Positions 20,929-24,977 of a DNA stretch of 24,977 bases are shown in pieces. A model generated the notes under the pieces. It ran no database searches. It was not told the DNA's origin and was given only the letters and a program-made list of their open reading frames with translations. The position numbers were made by a program, and so were the translations under genes. This DNA comes from an uncultured Alphaproteobacteria bacterium (lineage in GTDB: Bacteria; Pseudomonadota; Alphaproteobacteria; RF32; CAG-239). The DNA lies in NCBI GenBank assembly GCA_910584385.1, contig CAJUAK010000009.1, forward strand, positions 59,698 to 84,674. The letters run 5' to 3'. Every line of letters starts with the position of its first letter. Positions within the stretch are counted from its first letter, which is position 1.

Positions 20929-22483
20929 AGAATTTATGCAAATGATTGATTTCTGCAAAGAGCAGACAGAAACAATCGCTATCATTGCCGACGCTGTCGA
21001 TCGGGTGCAACGTTCTTTCAAAGAAAGCGTTATGCTTGACGATTTAATCCGGCAAGAAAAAATCGAACTTCACTTTTTCCGCGAAGGAATGGTTATCGGC
21101 AAAAGGGCAACGTCAACAGATATTATGCGTTGGGACTTTTCTGTTATGGGTGCAAAGGCCTATGTCTTGCAACTTTCCGAAAATGTCCGTCGCTCGCTTG
21201 ATTATAAGCTAAAAAACGGGGAGCGTGCCGGAGTCGCGCCTTGTGGTTACGAAAACTTTGTGGATCATGACGGCAAGCACAGCATACGGCCAAAAGAACC
21301 GGACGCAACAAAAGTTCGCCGTCTGTTTGAATTGTATTCTATCGGCGGAACATCGGCGCACCAACTCGCACGAATGGCCGACACTTGGGGTTTGAGGTCG
21401 TACAGCGGCAAAAAGCTAACGACAACATCGATCTTTCATATTTTAGGAAATCCATTTTATTATGGCGAAATGTTGGCCAAAGGAAAACTACACCGGCACA
21501 TATACACACCGCTTATTTCAAAAGCTCTTTGGGACAAAGTACAAGAACAGAAGATCGCCCAATCGTCAAAGCCGTTTAAGCATGGCGAACTTCCGTTTTT
21601 ATACCGTGGGATCTTTACAGATTATTACCGGAAAATTATTTGCCCGTGTGAATTAAAGAAGCAAAAATTCTTTTATGTTGTGTGTTATAAAGAAAACGGA
21701 ACGCGTTTATATATTCCGGAAAGAGAAATTGACAATCAAATAATATCGATCTTAAACCGGATCGCGATTCCCGAAGAAATGTTGCAGCATTTCCGGCAGC
21801 ACATTAAAGAAGCAAAACAATCAGAGGTTAATTTTAGAAACGAAGAATTGTCGCGCTTAAAAGCGGAAATAACAAAAATAGAAGCACGTCTTGAAAAATT
21901 GTTTAATATGCGCCTAGACGACGAGATAGACAAGCAAACGTATGAAGACAAGCGCGACGATATGCTGCTTAAAAAAAGCCGCCTAGAAAGCCAAATAAAA
22001 GCACATGGAGAAGCTGACGACGGGTTTAATGAAGTTGTCCTTGATCTGTTTGATCTTGTTAGCCACATCGGCACGGCGTACGCAGGCGGCAAATCAATCG
22101 AAAACAAACAACTTCTTTTGCATTTTATTTTTAAGAAGCTTGTTTTGAAAGAAGGAAACATCGGTTACGAATTGAACGCACCGTTCTGTTACATGGAAAG
22201 TTCGGCGTCCGGCGACCGTTCAAACAGCGGCGGAAATAATGGATCTTGCGAACCCGAAGGAACACAAGGCTTTGAGGGAAATTTGGGCGGTAATTTTGGC
22301 ACTTCTCAAAATTGCCTTTGCGAACCGCAAAAAATCAATAAAAAACAAGAGGTTAAACCCGAAAATTTAACCTCTGTTCAGTCTGGCTGGGGTGGCAGGA
22401 TTCGAACCTACGAATGTCGGCACCAAAAGCCGATGCCTTACCACTTGGCGACACCCCAATCATTTTGGATGGCTTATATTTAG
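20768..22483 (+). CDS. Large serine recombinase (phage integrase)
   Basis: This 571-residue protein has an N-terminal resolvase domain with the catalytic serine S10 in L-T-R-V-S-T-R-E-Q. The E-S-S-T-R-G-K-R-K-E-F loop and the I-I-A-D-A-V-D-R-V-Q-R-S segment follow. A recombinase domain (about 160-280: G-V-A-P-C-G-Y, then I-L-G-N-P-F-Y-Y-G) comes next, then a zinc-ribbon region (about 285-325) that lacks its first CxxC pair, and a coiled coil (about 345-430). It catalyses site-specific integration and excision. GGAAG lies 6 bases before the ATG. After about residue 475 the tail is low-complexity. Codons 539-564 are antisense to tRNA-Gln and the stop lies in host DNA. Confidence 0.93.
   Translation: MKAVILTRVSTREQEEGHSLPAQNTRLLDYAKRKQLEVIKTFQIIESSTRGKRKEFMQMIDFCKEQTETIAIIADAVDRVQRSFKESVMLDDLIRQEKIELHFFREGMVIGKRATSTDIMRWDFSVMGAKAYVLQLSENVRRSLDYKLKNGERAGVAPCGYENFVDHDGKHSIRPKEPDATKVRRLFELYSIGGTSAHQLARMADTWGLRSYSGKKLTTTSIFHILGNPFYYGEMLAKGKLHRHIYTPLISKALWDKVQEQKIAQSSKPFKHGELPFLYRGIFTDYYRKIICPCELKKQKFFYVVCYKENGTRLYIPEREIDNQIISILNRIAIPEEMLQHFRQHIKEAKQSEVNFRNEELSRLKAEITKIEARLEKLFNMRLDDEIDKQTYEDKRDDMLLKKSRLESQIKAHGEADDGFNEVVLDLFDLVSHIGTAYAGGKSIENKQLLLHFIFKKLVLKEGNIGYELNAPFCYMESSASGDRSNSGGNNGSCEPEGTQGFEGNLGGNFGTSQNCLCEPQKINKKQEVKPENLTSVQSGWGGRIRTYECRHQKPMPYHLATPQSFWMAYI
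22339..22375 (-). terminator. Terminator of tRNA-Gln, inside the integrase frame
   Basis: On the minus strand AGAGGTTAAA (22375-22366) pairs perfectly with TTTAACCTCT (22357-22348) over an 8-base loop, followed by TGTTTTTT (22347-22340). It begins 8 bases after the tRNA 3' end. On the plus strand the same bases encode integrase residues near 525-537. Confidence 0.88.
22370..22460. other. Probable attachment-site region (integrase-side junction) at tRNA-Gln
   Basis: The prophage meets the chromosome at the 3' end of tRNA-Gln: integrase on one side, an intact tRNA and host genes on the other. The crossover should lie within or next to the 3' half of the tRNA. The matching copy would be beyond the left edge, so the exact core cannot be defined here. 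Confidence 0.6.
22384..22458 (-). tRNA. tRNA-Gln (anticodon UUG)
   Basis: The 75 bases include an encoded CCA at 22386-22384. The acceptor arm pairs TGGGGTG (22458-22452) with CACCCCA (22394-22388), with discriminator G. The anticodon stem TCGGC / GCCGA closes loop TTTTGGT, giving anticodon TTG (22426-22424). The T-loop GTTCGAATC is standard. It strongly resembles bacterial glutamine tRNAs. All arms are intact, so the gene survived integration. It lies antisense inside the 3' end of the integrase frame. Confidence 0.96.
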
Positions 22484-22505
22484 GACAGTTTTTTTATTTT
22501 TGCAA
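22477..22505 (-). promoter_or_regulatory. Promoter of tRNA-Gln
   Basis: On the minus strand TTGCAA (-35, 22505-22500) and TAAATA (-10, 22482-22477) are 17 bases apart, with start expected near 22470, about 12 bases before the tRNA. It lies wholly in host DNA, so the tRNA keeps its native promoter after integration. Confidence 0.65.
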
Positions 22506-22528
22506 GCACTTTTTTTATTCTTGCAAAA
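22498..22528. repeat. Inverted repeat between HAD gene and tRNA
   Basis: TTTTGCAAG (22498-22506) and CTTGCAAAA (22520-22528) form a 9-bp stem with a T-rich loop; on the plus strand T-rich sequence follows after a further TTGCA. It may stop rightward transcripts leaving the integrase. Confidence 0.45.
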
Positions 22529-22543
22529 GTTTCTTGCATTTTT

Positions 22544-23413
22544 TTATTTTTTGCCAATGGAAATGATTTTTTTCTTTTCTTCCTTGGCTTTTAATATTTC
22601 CAAATCCCTTTCGGTGGCTATTTTATCTAAAATGGTTTTAACGACTTTATCTAATTGTTTATCTTCCCTATAGTCTGCCGGCAGGGCGAAGTTTACCCTT
22701 CCGTCGCTTAAGAGTTTGATTGCCGTTTTTTTATGTTGGCTTTTGGGTCTGTAAACAGCAATGGCAATGCCTTTGCGGTCTTTAGTTAATTTCATGGAAG
22801 GGATATCTGTCATGCCATCGCCAAAATAAATCATTCTGGTGAATGGAATGGCGCGTTCTTCATCCGGCATAAATTCATTTACGGCACGGTCTTCCAATTT
22901 GCCGAGGCCTTTATTGATTTTGGAAAGGTATTGCGTTTTGGTTGAGTAGTTTACAATGCGTGCCGGCCAGACTGGCGTGCCGTCCTCCCCGAAAGCATAT
23001 GAGCAGCCAAAAACGTCTTTAAAATGTTTTCTGATAGAGCTGCCTTGGATAATTTCTTCATACCCCGAAGAAATTATATAATGTTCAATTTGAAGGTCTA
23101 ATGTTCTTCCATATTCGTTAATTCGGTCGAACCATTGGTCAACGCCTTCAAAATAGGTGATTGCTTTTCCGGCATTGCAAAAGTAATCTCTGGTCAGTTT
23201 GATGCCCTTTTCTTGTGCTGTTTTTATAAAATAAAACATGCTTCCCGTAATCTGGTCGGCACAATGTTCCCTTGACCAGGCATTGGCCTTCTTCCAAAAA
23301 GTCTGAGGTTTCATTCCCAAGGAAGGAATGAGGATATAGTCTTGCATATAAGTAATGCTTAGGGTTTCGTCAAAATCGTAAATCAGAGCCACTTTTGTTG
23401 GTGCTTTTGCCAT
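22544..23413 (-). CDS. HAD-family phosphatase/hydrolase (host)
   Basis: This 289-residue haloacid dehalogenase-type hydrolase has motif I Y-D-F-D-E-T-L with the nucleophile D13 and acid/base D15. A serine in I-I-S-S-G-Y-E-E (motif II region) lies near 115, and motif IV is F-G-D-G-M-T-D in the last third. The C-terminus is lysine-rich. Such enzymes dephosphorylate small molecules; the substrate cannot be read from sequence. The length and D-E-T variant suggest a phosphoserine-phosphatase-like fold. It diverges from the glycyl-tRNA synthetase gene, with GGAG before the ATG at 23413. Codon use and spacing differ from the phage genes, in keeping with host DNA. Confidence 0.85.
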   Translation of the reverse strand: MAKAPTKVALIYDFDETLSITYMQDYILIPSLGMKPQTFWKKANAWSREHCADQITGSMFYFIKTAQEKGIKLTRDYFCNAGKAITYFEGVDQWFDRINEYGRTLDLQIEHYIISSGYEEIIQGSSIRKHFKDVFGCSYAFGEDGTPVWPARIVNYSTKTQYLSKINKGLGKLEDRAVNEFMPDEERAIPFTRMIYFGDGMTDIPSMKLTKDRKGIAIAVYRPKSQHKKTAIKLLSDGRVNFALPADYREDKQLDKVVKTILDKIATERDLEILKAKEEKKKIISIGKK

Positions 23414-23501
23414 TTTTTTATATCTCCACTTGCTTTTCGGAATTATTTATTATAAAACAAATAAGTTAATTTTTACTTATGAACAGAAAAGGATTTTTGA
23501 C

Positions 23502-24866
23502 ATGGCAGCCACATCTATGGATCAGTTGGTTTCTCTTTGTAAAAGACGTGGGTTTATTTTTCAAAATGCGGATATTTACGGCGGTTTGCAGGGGGTTTAT
23601 GATTATGGTCCGCTGGGTGTTGAACTTAAGAATAATTTGAAGGCGGCCTGGTGGCGTTCTATGATTTATGAACGTGATGATGTGGAAGGCCTGGATGCGG
23701 CTATTCTGACAAACCAAAAAGTTTTGCATTATTCCGGGCATGAAGATACTTTTTCTGACCCGATGACAGATTGCCGCAAATGCAAAGGGCGTTTCCGCGC
23801 TGACCATATAAAAGACGGAAAATGTCCAAACTGCGGGTCTACGGATTTGACGGAACCGCGCCCGTTTAATTTGATGTTTAAGACAGCTATCGGCCCGGTG
23901 GACGATGGTTCGTCTTTTGGGTATTTGCGCCCGGAAACGGCCCAGGCAATTTTTACGCAATTTAAGAATGTGGTTGATTCAACTTCCCGCAAGCTTCCTT
24001 TTGGCATTGCGCAGATTGGAAAATCTTTCAGAAATGAAATTACGCCAAGAAATTTTATTTTCCGCGTACGCGAATTTGAACAGGCTGAATTAGAATATTT
24101 TGTTATGCCCGGGGAAGATGAAAAATGGCATGAAATCTGGAAAGAGGAACGTGTCAAATGGTGGGAAGAACAAGGCCTGAAGCGCGAGAATATCAATATT
24201 TATACAACGCCCAAGGATGACCTTGCGCATTATGCCAAGGCTTGTTATGACATTGAATATCAATTTCCGCATGGCATGGAAGAATTGGAAGGCATTGCAA
24301 ACCGTACGGATTATGATTTGGGGAACCATACTAAAGCTCAAGATGAACTTAACCTGACATCCCATTGCCATAAGAATCCGGATTCAACCCAAAAGCTTTG
24401 CATTTTGGATGATAATAACCAATGGGTTGTGCCTTTTGTTATTGAACCTTCTATGGGGGTTGACAGAGGCGTGCTGGCGGTTATGACGGAAGCTTACACA
24501 GAAGAAGATTTGGGCGGCGGAAACAGCCGTATCGTTTTGAAACTTAAAAAGCATCTGGCACCGATTAAGGTTGCCGTTATTCCTCTTAAGAAAAATAATG
24601 AGCAGATTATGGCAAAATGCCATGAAATCAAGAAAAATCTGCTTAAGCTCGGTATTGGGCGCGTGGCTCTTGAAAATACCGGAAATATTGGAAAAGCCTA
24701 TCGCCGCCATGATGAAGTCGGTACGCCGTTGTGTATTACGGTTGATTTTGAAACAATCGAAAACCAGCCTGAAACAGTTACTATCCGCGACAGGGATACG
24801 ATGGAACAGCACAGAGTGGCGATTGCTGATTTGCCGGATTATCTGCGCCGGTATTTTTTAAGCTAG
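23502..24866 (+). CDS. glyQS: Glycine--tRNA ligase, alpha2 (single-chain) type
   Basis: This 454-residue class II synthetase charges tRNA-Gly. The N-terminus M-D-Q-L-V-S-L-C-K-R-R-G-F-I-F and Y-D-Y-G-P-L-G are typical of the dimeric alpha2 enzyme. A zinc site is formed by CRKC (91-94) and CPNC (108-111). YLRPETAQ (141-148), R-N-E-I-T-P-R-N-F motif 2 and G-V-D-R-G motif 3 give the class II core, with an anticodon-binding domain from about 355. The frame opens upstream at 23430, but the ATG at 23502 with AGAAAAGGA is the conventional start. Most Proteobacteria use the unrelated alpha2beta2 GlyQ/GlyS pair. Confidence 0.95.
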   Translation: MAATSMDQLVSLCKRRGFIFQNADIYGGLQGVYDYGPLGVELKNNLKAAWWRSMIYERDDVEGLDAAILTNQKVLHYSGHEDTFSDPMTDCRKCKGRFRADHIKDGKCPNCGSTDLTEPRPFNLMFKTAIGPVDDGSSFGYLRPETAQAIFTQFKNVVDSTSRKLPFGIAQIGKSFRNEITPRNFIFRVREFEQAELEYFVMPGEDEKWHEIWKEERVKWWEEQGLKRENINIYTTPKDDLAHYAKACYDIEYQFPHGMEELEGIANRTDYDLGNHTKAQDELNLTSHCHKNPDSTQKLCILDDNNQWVVPFVIEPSMGVDRGVLAVMTEAYTEEDLGGGNSRIVLKLKKHLAPIKVAVIPLKKNNEQIMAKCHEIKKNLLKLGIGRVALENTGNIGKAYRRHDEVGTPLCITVDFETIENQPETVTIRDRDTMEQHRVAIADLPDYLRRYFLS

Positions 24867-24891
24867 CAGACAGAGCTTATTTTTTATTGAA

Positions 24892-24925
24892 AAACCCCGT
24901 TGACTTCCATCAACGGGGTTTCTTG
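24892..24925. terminator. Bidirectional terminator after glyQS
   Basis: AAACCCCGTTGA (24892-24903) pairs perfectly with TCAACGGGGTTT (24910-24921) around CTTCCA. The T-run is short on the plus strand (TTTCTTG) and better on the minus strand (GGTTTTTC), so it may also stop transcripts arriving from the right. A weaker AAGCT / AGCTT hairpin with ATTTTTT lies at 24860-24887. Confidence 0.85.
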
Positions 24926-24930
24926 TATTC

Positions 24931-24977
24931 GGAAAACCACGCGTTAGACGCGTGGTTCCAAAGAGCTTAGAGCTATG
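24931..24977. repeat. 10-bp palindrome resembling an IS200/IS605-type end
   Basis: AACCACGCGT (24935-24944) pairs with ACGCGTGGTT (24948-24957) over a 3-base loop TAG. A further AGCT / AGCT mini-palindrome lies at about 24965-24975. Foldback ends of this kind occur in IS200/IS605 elements and derived REP/MITE repeats. No transposase is in view because the window ends here, so this is a suggestion only. Confidence 0.4.

Noticed and set aside
22390..22483. Integrase C-terminal residues encoded across the tRNA as a conserved protein domain
   Set aside because: These residues are the antisense reading of tRNA-Gln. Any database similarity would reflect the tRNA, not protein homology.
23466..24371. 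Minus-strand frames opposite glyQS
   Set aside because: They are shadows of a well-recognised synthetase gene, without starts or family resemblance.

Overview
The window holds most of one temperate prophage, about positions 1 to 22.4 kb, plus a short piece of host chromosome (22.4 to 25.0 kb). Its left end lies outside the window. The host is probably an AT-rich, perhaps gut-associated, alphaproteobacterium. The prophage carries a GapR-type (DUF2312) gene and a DUF6362-like gene, families I associate with Alphaproteobacteria. No rRNA is present, so this assignment is an inference.

Region by region. (1) 1-11765, minus strand: a packed late operon for a short-tailed (podovirus-type) virion. 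Reading from 11765 down, it has two small accessory proteins, terminase small and large subunits, a small glycine-rich virion protein, head-tail connector/portal, a Bbp19-like protein, scaffold, major capsid protein, tail tubular A and B-like proteins, and internal virion (ejection) proteins. It runs off the left edge. A strong intrinsic terminator lies just after the capsid gene. (2) 11766-11958: a gene-free control region with two tandem intrinsic terminators in front of the late operon. (3) 11959-14443, minus strand: the early-left operon, with a 58-residue Cro-like protein, a VRR-NUC nuclease, a DUF6291-like replication protein, a DnaC/IstB-like ATPase and a DUF6362-like HTH protein (candidate late regulator). 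(4) 14444-15588: the lysogeny switch, with a rightward repressor gene followed by a membrane-anchored protein and a terminator. Two nearly identical operator/promoter blocks flank this cassette in mirror image, one firing left and one firing right. (5) 15589-20600, plus strand: the early-right recombination operon (unknown protein, small membrane protein, RecT, YqaJ-type exonuclease, NinB-like protein, SSB, GapR-like protein, DUF2786 protein, small conserved protein, ASCH-like protein, dUTPase). (6) 20616-22483: another operator, a small ORF and a large serine recombinase (integrase). (7) 22384-24977: host DNA, with tRNA-Gln(UUG), a HAD phosphatase, an alpha2-type glycyl-tRNA synthetase, a terminator and a terminal palindrome resembling an IS200/IS605-type end.

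How it works together (inference): the repressor binds a 17-bp palindrome, TTNACG-N5-CGTNAA, found three times around its own promoter, three times at the rightward early promoter and once before the integrase. This would silence the left, right and integrase transcripts together while the repressor and its membrane-protein partner stay expressed. On induction the left operon makes replication proteins and a candidate late activator or antiterminator, the right operon makes recombination functions, and late genes need passage through two terminators. The integrase reading frame has no stop inside the phage: it runs antisense through tRNA-Gln and stops in host DNA, so the integrated and excised forms should encode different C-termini.
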